Positions 30,401 through 41,900 of a stretch of DNA of 64,000 nt are shown piece by piece. The notes beneath the pieces are model-generated. The model was not told the DNA's origin, did no database searches, and saw only the letters and a program-made list of their open reading frames with translations. The DNA lies in assembly GCF_910592395.1 (NCBI RefSeq), contig NC_088324.1, positions 122,001-186,000 on the forward strand. Direction: 5' to 3'. The stretch is from Lineus longissimus. Taxonomy: Eukaryota; Nemertea; Pilidiophora; Heteronemertea; Lineidae. The first letter of the stretch is position 1; each line of letters opens with the position of its first letter. The position numbers and the translations under genes were made by a program.

Positions 30401-32407
30401 TCTTGATGAAAGAAAAATGAACCACCACAACAATATGACAGTTCTAGCAATTTATCAAACAGCTCAAATTCATCAAAAAAAGGGTGGAGCATATACTAGT
30501 ATATGAGAACGTACCCTAGTCCATCCGTCCTTGTGAAGTCTGACAACGAAACCTCCCATCTTCAGGTCCATCATCCTACCGAAAGACACAATTGTGTTGC
30601 CTCGATATTCGTTCTTCACCTCAATGGAGAAGGAACACGCGACGTCAGAGTTGGTCGTCTTGGAGAAGACGTATTTACAGATACCCATGAAGTCGATCAT
30701 TCTGGTAAAATCGTCGTAACGATGGTAATGGGGATCTCCCCAAGCCTTGCAGGTGCAGATTTCTAGTGGATAAAACAGACGGAGAGCTACACTTAGTATA
30801 CATCAAACATCAATAATCTACATGCATCAATTTGTGCTGAGGAGACAATCAACTTCGCCACATAGTTTGGAATCAAATGAGTCTAAACACGCCTGATATA
30901 CAATTTGACTTACCGTTATGATGCACCGATAATTGAATACATGTCGTTTGGATAAACGACTTTCAAGAGCAACACTTTGAGAACCAAGACAAAGTTTTAA
31001 CGCGTTGTATCATTTCTACAGAGGCATTTTTATCACTAATCAATTAGTTCGTTATTGGTTATTCAAACTCAATTCCAAAGACGGACTTACTTTCTGTACA
31101 ACTCTTCAATCTGAGATCCCATGATTTCGGTGGAGTACAACCTGAAGTGAAGGAAAACAAGAAAATGTGTATTTAGCCTCGAGGTTAAGAACGAACACCT
31201 CTTGATGAGTGATCGAAATTAAAATGTCATGTAACATCTCCAAGCAAAGCTGAATGTAGATAGACAGTAGTGACTACGTGGCTTCGGTAATGTTAACAAC
31301 TGCTTGCCTTGAACCAGACTTTTCCCTTCAGTGTTTTGTCTATTCTATCATCGTCTCTGAACAGCGTACAGGCTACACTACATCTGACAAACTATTTAAT
31401 GTATCAACAAATCATTTGATGTACGAGCACTTTTTCAGATTGAACATCTTGGAATCCATAATTTGAAATTTAAGGATTCGGAATTAAGGCTTCGGTGAAT
31501 TATATCTTTTTACATTGAATATCCTCTAATATAATGAACTATACTTACGAGCAACACAGTCTCCTTTCTTCAACATGTCAGAAGGTTTACACCCTGAAGG
31601 TAAAATTTGAACGGAATAACTTTTATACTCTGGCTTTTCCAAATATATCTCCAAAAGGATATATGAACTTCATTAATATAATTATCAGGTCGGAGTATAC
31701 ATTCTAACATTAAAACCTAACCATCATCACATTCACAATCACGAAAATCTTAATGACTGCCACCAACGGTCCTTGGATGTCGAGGCCAAGGACCACGGCA
31801 CTAGTATCTCCCAGGCTTCATCATCAGTAATCGTTATCGTGCGTTTGTTATTATACAGTTATTAAGATAAGACATACATACTGTCTACACATCGTTTGGT
31901 CGGGATGTTCCATAACTGAGACTCGGTGCACCCTAGAGAAAAAGGTAAAGCATTAAACGACAATTAATGGTTACGAAACTTCATTCAGCTTAGAATGGAT
32001 TCAATTTAGAATCCACCCAGTGATTGTGTATTAATGTACAAACTCATGGCTTAAGGAATTCACACCGCACTTGCGCGTCACTCTATCATGAATGAGATCG
32101 CGATGGTTAAGTAGCTTTGGCAAAGCCTTTGGTGAGGTCGCATCCAAAAAGCGAGTGCAAATAATGAAAACGAGTTGCAACGCATTTAAAATACAACACT
32201 GTTTTACCACAGTCGAGCTGCCTCAAGAGGATAAACTACAGAAAGACAGACATATTTAAAAGGATAAGTGCTATGTTGTAGGCTAATCCTGTGATGTCTC
32301 ATACTAACTCGGTGTGCAGATTTTCTTGGTGTCATCCCAGATCTCCTCTGGAGCACAGCGGTTGACACATTTATCCCCCGTCCATCTCTTTGCAACATTT
32401 GTGCATT
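27260..32407 (-). CDS. Host VWD-repeat gene, unit III (9 exons)
   Basis: Exons in transcription order: 32309-32407, 31882-31932, 31549-31593, 31091-31141, 30515-30762, 29235-29578, 28505-28803, 27748-27947, 27260-27452. They total 1530 bp, i.e. 510 codons, and all junction phases agree, so a unit can be duplicated without changing frame. Domain order: four small Cys-rich exons, VWD (two exons), C8, TIL, EGF-like. This is the repeat plan of zonadhesin, Fcgbp and related secreted mucus or adhesive proteins. It serves as the uninserted reference for the DIRS and 785 bp insertions. Confidence 0.87.
27748..27947 (-). CDS. TIL domain exon (unit III)
   Basis: 200 bp; encodes 'MKCPANSVYESKMRPCQPTC', 'EDELMEGCKCSKGF', 'CVPEQSCGC': trypsin-inhibitor-like Cys-rich pattern. 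The donor is placed at GTGGGT because only that choice keeps phase with the EGF-like exon; a GTAATG site four bases later is the alternative. Confidence 0.85.
28505..28803 (-). CDS. C8 domain exon (unit III)
   Basis: 299 bp; acceptor 'tccttttag'-type (ctttag), donor GTAAGT. Encodes 'CKKSEDPVIKCSDKNNAL', 'DTYCGYIKSTTGPFAEC', 'AACQIDACAF', 'ICADVGEFASEC', the eight-cysteine domain that follows VWD in zonadhesin- and mucin-type proteins. Confidence 0.86.
29235..29578 (-). CDS. VWD domain, C-terminal exon (unit III)
   Basis: 344 bp; same boundaries as the other units. It contains 'GMCGDCDG' and ends 'DDSDVPLV' plus a split codon that becomes Thr rather than Asn here. Confidence 0.86.
29644..30235. 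mobile_element. Old MITE-like inverted-repeat element (unit III copy)
   Basis: Complete copy with both inverted ends; its left edge 'aaaaatggcttattataaa' is the empty site for the DIRS insertion in unit IV. Confidence 0.68.
30515..30762 (-). CDS. VWD domain, N-terminal exon (unit III)
   Basis: 248 bp; 'WGDPHYHRYDDF' start, 'MIDFMGICKYVFSK' (Ile for Val relative to other units), open throughout, donor GTACGT. Confidence 0.87.
31091..32407 (-). CDS. Four small Cys-rich exons (unit III)
   Basis: Exons 32309-32407, 31882-31932, 31549-31593, 31091-31141; same phases and motifs as in unit IV. Nothing else is seen in the intervening introns. Confidence 0.75.
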
Positions 32408-32950
32408 CTTGAAAAAAAGGAAGTTAATTACTGGCAGTGAAAACTTCTTCTTCTCCCTGCTTATTGTTTAATCCTTTAACAGAAAAACACTTAAAACTTT
32501 TAAACTTTAGTGCACCCTTTCGGTCGTGTGGATGGAGATCCGTTAGCAATATCGTTTATGAAGGAAAATGATAACCGGTTTACGAAGACACGCAAAGGGA
32601 TGGCAAATTTGGCCAAAATATTGGCTTTTGTTCGGATGAACCAAAGGACGTTCCGATGCTTGTATGGATAACTGCAGCATATGAAAGATGCTAAGGTACG
32701 CACTTCGTGGAAACAGAGTTTTGTAAAGAAAAATGACAGTATCATTTGGATGGGATGTATAGGGGCAAGGAAAACATATTACAGATACTCTAAACATGTT
32801 GACATAACCATGGAAAGCACATGACTGATGGTCCCAGACGACCTTCGTGGCGTGTGCTAGCGAGTTTATACTAGTCAGGAGGTGATATATCAAGCTCGTT
32901 TCCACAGGTGAGGTGTCATTTATAACGGCACCCATACTTGCTGCACTTAC

Positions 32951-33143
32951 GTTTCGTGCATTTGAATCCATCTCCTTGGTATCTTTTCTTGCAGCCACAA
33001 GTATATACCCCTTTGTCTCCAGGTCTGCATACAGCATCCTGGCCACAAGGTTTAAGCTCACTGGACCCTAGCTTGGCGACTGATCCTACTTTGATACACT
33101 TATAAAGTGTCGTGCAGTCGGAGCTTATGCGCTCATCACCAAT
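32951..33143 (-). CDS. EGF-like exon (unit II)
   Basis: 193 bp, open; 'CGQDAVCRPGDKGVYTC' with Gln for Lys relative to other units. Confidence 0.8.
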
Positions 33144-36100
33144 CTGATAGGTAAAAAGAATTGTTGACAATATCAGCATATGCAGAACAATGAAAAGCCC
33201 CACTACATGCTCTGGTCTCTGCAATCCTGATGAGATTACGTAATACCGAAAAAGAGACGAAGCAAAGTCCATATAGTCTTTTCCTCATAAGAGTAGCAAT
33301 ATAAGCAGAACTACTTATGAAATGGTTGATGAAGGTAACATTGTCTTAGACGGCGAGGGGGGCGATTTCTTCGTTCATGCAGTTTAGGGTGAAGAGTTAG
33401 ACACGATCTGACTCAGTAAGGTTCTACTCATTACCCACCGTGTAATAGTTTTTGTCTGCATCCCAACAGCCACATGACTGCTCGGGGACACACGAATCAC
33501 CATCTCGGATGAAGCCTTTATTACACTTGCAGCCTTCCATCAACTCATCCTCACAGAAGATTGGTTCGGGCTTGATACACGTCGGTTGGCATGGACGCAT
33601 CTTGGATTCATATACGCTGTTAGCAGGGCACTTCATTGCTGGAAAATGACATTGATATTAATCGTATATTAACAGTAAAAAGAGAACAAGGTAGAGACCA
33701 TTCGATAATGAAGTGAAAACTGTGATGATGGTTTTAACGTCTACATGCTTGTTTTAAGGATGTCAGGAAAGGTCTCATCATTTACAATGGCCTCACATCA
33801 GAGCCACTGCCCCAACACCAGAATCACACAACACGAGTCAATGGATGCTGGCGCTGACCAAACACAAGATCCACAAGAGCCAATTTACTCGGGTTGAAAC
33901 CAGACGCTCTTGGCATTTTCCAGATCCTGGAGCCAATGGACCCACTCCAGATGCACTGGAACAACGCTTGCACCACTTGCTCCACACCGAAGCCAAATGG
34001 TTCTTGATTTTCGAACTTCTGTGACCAGTTGCCTAAGGCATAGCGTGACCTCAGGAATATTCCCCAATCAAATTGAGGGTTACAAGGCTAGAACTTCATT
34101 GGTTCCATTTTGATATTCGACAAGCAATCGGAAGGCCATTATTGTAGATTTGAAGCCAAAGCATCTTTTGGAAAAGCAGAATGAGTCAAACTTACGACAG
34201 AATGTGGTTGTTCTCCAAACCTTCGAAGGTTGGTAACCATTCAGCTGACATTCGCTGGCGAATTCTCCCACATCAGCGCATATCACTTCTTTAATGGACT
34301 CGGGTTTGTCCACAAAAGCGCAAGCATCTATCTGGCAAGCAGCAAAGGCTGACTTCCAATCTACCTTTCCGCTCTTGATGCACTCTGCGAATGGTCCAGT
34401 GGTTGACTTGATGTAACCGCAGTACGTGTCTGATGCAATGAGGGCATTGTTCTTATCCGAACATTTGATGACTGGATCCTCGCTCTTCTTACAGCTAAAG
34501 TATCAACACTATTAAATTCGACTTCTATTTGGAATGAATACAAAAATCTGCTGTATGGTAAGACTTCCAAAGTCATCCTACCTCTCTGGACGAACTATTC
34601 TAAAGGATATCACGAATAAGCTGTCGCCCACCTGTCTTATTTGAATGTGACGGTACTCATGACCGCAAGTAAAGGCTGTCTGTTCGTATTCAACAAAGGG
34701 CGAATACTATTCTAAACCTTTCGATGTATTTCTGACATCGGTTGAATATTGCAGGATCCGGATTCAGATAAGACATAGTGTGGTTTGTTATATATGTTAT
34801 CAAGTATGTATAAAGACCTACTTGATGTTATCAAGCATAGAACTTATTATTTTCAAGGTATACAACCGATTTCTTTTGTTTTATTTGATCATATTTCAAA
34901 CGGCTTGTTTGAAACATACACTTACTTAACTAATGGCACATCCGAGTCATCGGGAACCTGATAATTATTGAAGCTAGTCAAGGCATCTGCCATTCCATCG
35001 CAGTCACCACACATTCCAGTAAGCTTTCCAGCACCTCCATACTGCCAGTGGCCAAGAGATGTCACAATACCTCCATATTGACCACCGAATGACAAAGCGA
35101 AGGAACAGGTTGGCACTGATATCTTAAAGTCGTTGGCTCCAGATTTTGTGGCACTGAGAGTATGTCCGCCTTTGAGTTTGAGGTTAAAGGGCATTCTTTG
35201 TGTGAGGCCACTGACCTGCAGAACAAAGTTGTGGTGACTTGTTAGAGTGTAATGCAATGTCCCGTATAACTTGATAACATAAGTTTTTAGATTAGTCGAT
35301 GGGTGTATCGAAATCGCGAGATAAGTAATCATTATTTTCTACTTCCCTCGATCATGACAATCACCATTTCCAACGCTGCTGTTTACTTCTTAATTCAATG
35401 AGAGTACGGCCGAATATGATACAAAGGCTACATGCAACTGCACGTTCATCTTGACCACTAGGGTTTTTGCAACTTATCAAGATATGCTGTGAGTATAATA
35501 CCGCGAGGTTCAGTATGCAGTATGTGTCAAGATTATTTTCCCGTTGCGCCTGGCGGCACAAGTCACCATACACATGATTGACCGATAACACAGGGCATGT
35601 ACCTGGTGAACGTCTGGTCATCGCTAAAAATAGCACGGGATAGTCTGACCATCGAAAGTAGGCTATAAATTAGGTTAAATTCCACACATCGCAGAGCGGA
35701 GTCTATTTCAATGCCGGTGTAATGTTTTTGAGTGTTTCTGTTTTTGAGTGTTTCCCCTCATTGTTTGGGAACGCTCAAAAATAGATTGACGAGTTTTTCT
35801 GTGTGTCCCCCCTATTGAAAAGTCATGGTCTCTCTAGCTGCCTATTGTTTGGAAACACTGAAACATGGGGAACAACCACAGATGTTACACCGGGCAAATC
35901 AAAACAAGGATAACTCCAGACTACAGCCTCGGTCTCATAAATGTTCGCCTTTTCAGGTTCCATAATTGCAATACATCCTCTGGCGCATGTTACTCTCACA
36001 GAGGTTGGCATCTCGCGATTTCGTATTCCGTATCTCGCGGTTTATAATCAGCCGGTAAAAATACCACTACACTTCAGTATACTGACTGAACATTGCTTGT

Positions 36101-38225
36101 ATTTTGATTTCGCCTATCACATGCACATAACGCGAAAAAACCCCAATGAGAAACAAGTGAGATGTAAAAGCTCTTGGGTCCAAACATCTTATTAGAGTGT
36201 GCAGATCGAGATTCTGTCTTGATGAAAGAACAATGAACCACCACAACAATATGACAGTTCTAGCAATTTATCAAACAGCTCAAATTCATCAAAAAAAGGG
36301 TGGAGCATATACTAGTATATGAGAACGTACCCTAGTCCATCCGTCCTTGTGAAGTCTGACAACGAAACCTCCCATCTTCAGGTCCATCATCCTACCGAAA
36401 GACACAATTGTGTTGCCTCGATATTCATTCTTCACCTCAATGGAGAAGGAACACGCGACGTCAGAGTTGGTCGTCTTGGAAAAGACGTATTTACAGACAC
36501 CCATGAAGTCGATCATTCTGTTAAAATCGTCGTAACGATGGTAATGGGGATCTCCCCAAGCCTTGCAGGTGCAGATTTCTAGTGGATAAAACAGACGGAG
36601 AGCTACACTTAGTATACATCAAACATCAATAATCTACATGCACCAATTTGTGCTGGGAGACACTCAACTTCGCTACTTAGGTTGGAATCAAATGAATCTA
36701 AACACGCCTGATATACAATTTGACTTACCGTTATGATGCACCGATAATTGAATACATGTAGTTTGGATAAACGACTTTCAAGAGCAACACTTTGAGAACC
36801 AAGACAAAGTTTTAACGCGTTGTATCATTTCTACAGAGGCATTTTTATCACTAATCAATTAGTTCGTTATTGGTTATTCAAACTCAATTCTAAAGACGGA
36901 CTTACTTTCTGTACAACTCTTCAATCTGAGATCCCATGATTTCGGTGGAGTACAACCTGAAGTGAAGGAAAACAAGAAAATGTGTATTTAGCATCGAAGA
37001 TTAGAACGAACACCTCTTGATGTCGAGTGATCGAAATTAGAATGTCATGTAACATCTCCAAGCAAAGGTGAATGTAGATAGACAGTAGTGACTACGTGGC
37101 TTCGGTAATGTTAACAACTGCTTGCCTTGAACCAGACTTTTCCCTTCAGTGTTTTGTCTATTCTATCATCGTCTCTGAACAGCGTACAGGCTACACTACA
37201 TCTGACAAACTATTTAATGTATCAACAAATCATTTGATGTACGAGCACTTTTTCAGATTGAACATCTTGGATTCCATAGTTTGAAATTTAAGGATTCGGA
37301 ATTAAGGCTTCGGTGAATTATATCTTTTCACATTGAATATCCTCCAATATAATGAACTATACTTACGAACAACACAGTCTCCTTTCTTCAACATGTCAGA
37401 AGGTTTACACCCTGAAGGTAAAATTTGAACGGAATAACTTTTATACTCTGGCTTTTCCAAATATATCTCCAAAAGGATATATGAACTTCATTAATATAAT
37501 TATCAGGTCGGAGTATACATTCTAACATTAAAACCTAACCATCATCACATTCACAATCACGAAAATCTTAATGACTGCCACCAACGGTCCTTGGATGTCG
37601 AGGCCAAGGACCACGGCACTAGTATCTCCCAGGCTTCATCATCAGTAATCGTAATCGTGCGTTTGTTATTATACAGTTATTGAGATAAGACATACATACT
37701 GTCCACACATCGTTTGGTCGGGATGTTCCATAACTGAGACTCGGTGCACCCTAGAGAAAAAGGTAAACCATTGAACGACAGTTAATGGTTACGAAACTTC
37801 ATTCAGCTTGGAATGGATTCTATTTTGAATCCACCTAGTGTTTGCGTATTAATGTACAAACTCATGGCTTAAGGAATTCACACCGCACTTGCGCGTCACT
37901 CTATCATGAATGAGATCGCGATGGTTAAGTAGCTTTGGCAAAGCCTTTGGTGAGGTCGCATCCAAAAAGCGAGTGCAGATAATGAAAACGAGTTGCAACG
38001 CATTTAACATACAACACTGTTTTACCACAGTCGAGCTGCCTCAAGAGGATAAACTACAGAAAGACAGATATATTTAAAAGGATAAGTGCTATGTTGTAGG
38101 CTAATCCTGTAATGTCTCATACTCACTCGGTGTGCAGATCTTCTTGGTGTCATCCCAGATCTCCTCTGGAGCGCAGCGGTTGACACATTTATCCCCCGTC
38201 CATCTCTTTGCAACATTTGTGCATT
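32951..38225 (-). CDS. Host VWD-repeat gene, unit II (9 exons)
   Basis: Exons: 38127-38225, 37700-37750, 37367-37411, 36906-36956, 36331-36578, 34926-35269, 34196-34494, 33439-33638, 32951-33143; 1530 bp in total, in phase. The VWD intron carries a left-truncated copy of the old inverted-repeat element with a 172 bp insert inside it. The same left truncation in unit I groups units I and II as closest relatives, apart from III and IV. Confidence 0.87.
33439..33638 (-). CDS. TIL domain exon (unit II)
   Basis: 200 bp; all cysteines of the unit III exon retained, 'EGCKCNKGF' variant. Confidence 0.85.
34196..34494 (-). CDS. C8 domain exon (unit II)
   Basis: 299 bp; same cysteine pattern; 'DKPESIKEVICADVG' variant. 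Splice sites ctttag/GTAAGT retained. Confidence 0.86.
34926..35269 (-). CDS. VWD domain, C-terminal exon (unit II)
   Basis: 344 bp; open, 'GMCGDCDG' present. The acceptor is 'atcaag' rather than 'atccag', a weaker but usable AG. Confidence 0.83.
35311..36051. mobile_element. Old MITE-like element (unit II copy, left-truncated, with nested insert)
   Basis: Lacks the left ~30 bp including the 'cttattataaacc' tip, as in unit I. Interrupted by the 172 bp insert at 35718-35889. Confidence 0.65.
35718..35889. mobile_element. 172 bp MITE-like insert flanked by CCGG
   Basis: Present only in unit II. Flanked by CCGG at 35714-35717 and 35890-35893; unit IV has a single 'tgccgggcaaatc' here. The ends are short inverted repeats (TGTAAyrT...). 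It contains repeated 'tttttgagtgttt' words and no ORF. Confidence 0.75.
36331..36578 (-). CDS. VWD domain, N-terminal exon (unit II)
   Basis: 248 bp; identical plan to other units, open, donor GTACGT. Confidence 0.87.
36906..38225 (-). CDS. Four small Cys-rich exons (unit II)
   Basis: Exons 38127-38225, 37700-37750, 37367-37411, 36906-36956; the first uses a strong GTGAGT donor where units III and IV have GTTAGT. Confidence 0.75.
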
Positions 38226-38768
38226 CTTGAAGAAAAAGGAAGTTAATTACTGGCAGTGAAAACTTCTTCTTTTCCCTGCTTAATGTTTAATCCTTCAACA
38301 GAAAAACACTTGAAACTTGTAAACTTTAGTGCACCCTTTCGGTCGTGTGGATGGAGATCCGTTTGCAATATCGTTTATGAAGGAAAATGATAACCGGTTA
38401 AGAAGACACGCAAAGGGATGGCAAATTTGGCAAAAATATTGGCCTTTGTATGGATGAACCAAAGGACGTTCCGATGCTTGTATAGATAACTGCAGCATAT
38501 GAAAGATGCTAAGGTACGCACTTCGTGGAAACAGAGTTTTGTAAAGAAAACTAATGGTATCATTTGGTTGGGATGTATAGGGGCAAGGAAAACCCATTAC
38601 GGATACTCTAAACATGTTGACATAACCATGGAAAGCACATAACTGATGGTCCCAGACGACCTTCGTGGCGTGTGCTAGCGAGTTTATACTAGTCACGAGG
38701 TGATATATCAAGCTCGTTTCAACAGGTGAGGTGTCATTTATAACGGTACCCATACTTGCTGCACTTAC

Positions 38769-38961
38769 GTTTCGTGCATTTGAATCCATCTCCTTGGTAT
38801 CTTTTCTTGCAGCCACAGGTATATATCCCTTTGTCTCCAGGTCTGCATACAGCATCCTTGCCACAAGGTTTAAGCTCACTGGACCCTAGCTTGGCGACTG
38901 ATCCTACTTTGATACACTTGTAAAGTGTCGTGCAGTCGGAGCTTATGCGCTCATCACCAAT
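38769..38961 (-). CDS. EGF-like exon (unit I)
   Basis: 193 bp, open; 'CRPGDKGIYTCGCKKR' variant. Confidence 0.8.
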
Positions 38962-41900
38962 CTGATAGGTAAAAAGAATTGTTGACAATATCAGCAGATG
39001 AAGTACAATGAAAAGCCCCACTACATGCTCTGGTCTCTTCAATCCTGGTGAGATTACGTCATACCGGAAAAGAGAAGAAGCAAAGACCGTATAGTTCTTT
39101 CCTCATAAGAGTAGCTATATAAGCAGAACTACTTATGAAATGGTTGATAAATGTAACATTGTCTTAGACGGCGAGGGGGCGATTTCTTCGTTTATGCAGT
39201 TAAGGGTGAAGAGTTAGACACGATCTGACTCAGTAAGGTTCTACTCATTACCCACCGTGTAATAGTTTTTGTCTGCATCCCAACAGCCACATGACTGCTC
39301 GGGGACACACGAATCACCATCTCGGATGAAGCCTTTATTACACTTGCAGCCTTCCATCAACTCATCCTCACAGAAGATTGGTTCGGGCTTGATACACGTC
39401 GGTTGGCATGGACGCATCTTGGACTCATATACGCTGTTAGCAGGGCACTTCATTGCTGGAAAATGGCATTGATATTAATCGTATATTAACAGTAAAAAGA
39501 GAACAAGGTAGAGACCATTCGATAATGAAGTGAAAACTGTGATGATAGTTTTAACGTCTACATGCTTGTTTTAAGGATGTCAGGAAAGGTCTCATCATTT
39601 ACAATGGACTCACATCAGAGCCACTGCCCAAACACCAGAATCACACAACACGAGTCAATGGACGCAGGCGCTGACCAAACACAAGATCCCCAAGAGCCAA
39701 TTTACTCGGGTTGAAGTCAGACGCTCTTGGCATTTACCAGATCCTAGAGCCAATGGACCCACTCCAGATGCACTGGAACAACGCCAGCACCACTGGCTCC
39801 ACACCGAAGCCAAATGGTTCTTGATTTTCGAACTTCTGTGACCAGTTGCCTTAGGCATAGCGTGACCTCAGGAATATTCCCCAATCAAATTGAGGGTTAC
39901 AAGGCTAGAACTGCATTGGTTCCGTTTTGATATTCGACAAGCAATCGGAAGGCCATTATTGTAGATTTGCAGCCAAAGCCTCTTTTTGAAAAGCAGAATC
40001 AGTCAAACTTACGACAGAATGTGGTTGTTCTCCAAACCTTCGAAGGTTGGTTACCATTCAACTGACATTCGCTGGCGAATTCTCCCACATCAGCGCATAT
40101 CACTTCTTTCATGGACTCGGGTTTGTCCACAAAAGCGCAAGCATCTATCTGGCAAGCAGCATAGGCTGACTTCCAATCTACCTTTCCGCTCTTGATGCAC
40201 TCTGCGAATGGTCCAGTGGTTGACTTGATGTAACCGCAGTACGTGTCTGATGCAATGAGGGCATTGTTCTTATCCGAACATTTGATGACTGGATCCTCGC
40301 TCTTCTTACAGCTAAAGTATCAACACTATTAAATTCGACTTCTATTTAGAATGAATACAAAAATCTGCTATATGGTAAGACTTCCAAATTCATCTTACCT
40401 CTCTGGACGAACTATTCTAAAGGATATCACGAATAAGCTGTCGCCCACCTGTCTTATTTGAATGTGACGGTACTCATGACCGAAGTAAAGGCTATCTGTT
40501 CGTATTCAACAAAGGGCGAATACTATTCTAAACCTTTCGATGTATTTCTGACATCGGTTGAATATTGCAGGATCCGGATTCAGATAAGACATAGTGTGGT
40601 TTGTTATATATGTTATCAAGTATGTATAAAGACCTACTTGATGTTATCAAGCATAGAACTTATTATTTTCAAGGTATACAACCGATTTCTTTTGTTTTAT
40701 TTGATCATATTTCAAACGGCTTGTTTGAAACATACACTTACTTAACTAATGGCACATCCGAGTCATCGGGAACCTGATAATTATTGAAGCTAGTCAAGGC
40801 ATCTGCCATTCCATCGCAGTCACCACACATTCCAGTAAGCTTTCCAGCACCTCCATACTGCCAGTGGCCAAGAGATGTCACAATACCTCCATATTGACCA
40901 CCGAATGACAAAGCGAAGGAACAGGTTGGCACTGATATCTTAAAGTCGTTGGCTCCAGATTTTGTGGCACTGAGAGTATGTCCGCCTTTGAGTTTGAGGT
41001 TAAAGGGCATTCTTTGTGTGAGGCCACTGACCTGCAGAACAAAGTTGTGGTGACTTGTTAGAGAGTAATGCAATGTCCCGTATAACTGGATAACATAAGT
41101 TTTTAGATTAGTCGATGGGTGTATCGAAATCGCGAGATAAGTAATCATTATTTTCTACTTCCCTCGATCATGACAATCACCATTTCCAACGCTGCTGTTT
41201 ACTTCTCAATTCAATGAGAGTACGGCCGAATATGATACAAAGGCTACATGCAACTGCACGTTCATCTTGACCACTAGGGTTTTTGCAACTTATCAAGATA
41301 TGCTGTGAGTATAATACCGCGAGGTTCAGTATGCAGTATGTGTCAAGATTATTTTCCCGTTAGGCCTGGCGGCACAAGTCACCATACACATGATTGACCG
41401 ATAACACAGGGCATGTACCTGGTGAACGTCTGGTCATCGCTAAAAATAGCACGGGATAGTCTGACCATCGAAAGTAGGCTATAAGTTAGGTTAAATTCCA
41501 CACATCGCAGAGCGGAGTCTGTTTCAATGGGCAAATCAAAACATGGATAACTCCAGACTACAGCCTCGGTCTCATAAATGTTCGCCTTTTCAGTTTCCAT
41601 AATTGCAATACATCCTCTGGCGCATGTTACTCTCACAGAGGTTGGCATCTCGCGATTTCGCATTCCGTATCTCGCGGTTTATAATAAGTCGGTAAAAATA
41701 CCATTACACTTCAGTATATTGACTGAACATTGCTTGTATTTTGATTTCGCCTATCACATGCAAACAACGCGAAAAAAACCCAATGAGAAATAAGTGAGAT
41801 GTAAACGCTCTTGGATCCAAACATCTTATTAGAGTGTGCAGATCGAGATTCTGTCTTGATGAAAGAAAATGAACCACCACACCAATATGACAGTTCTAGC

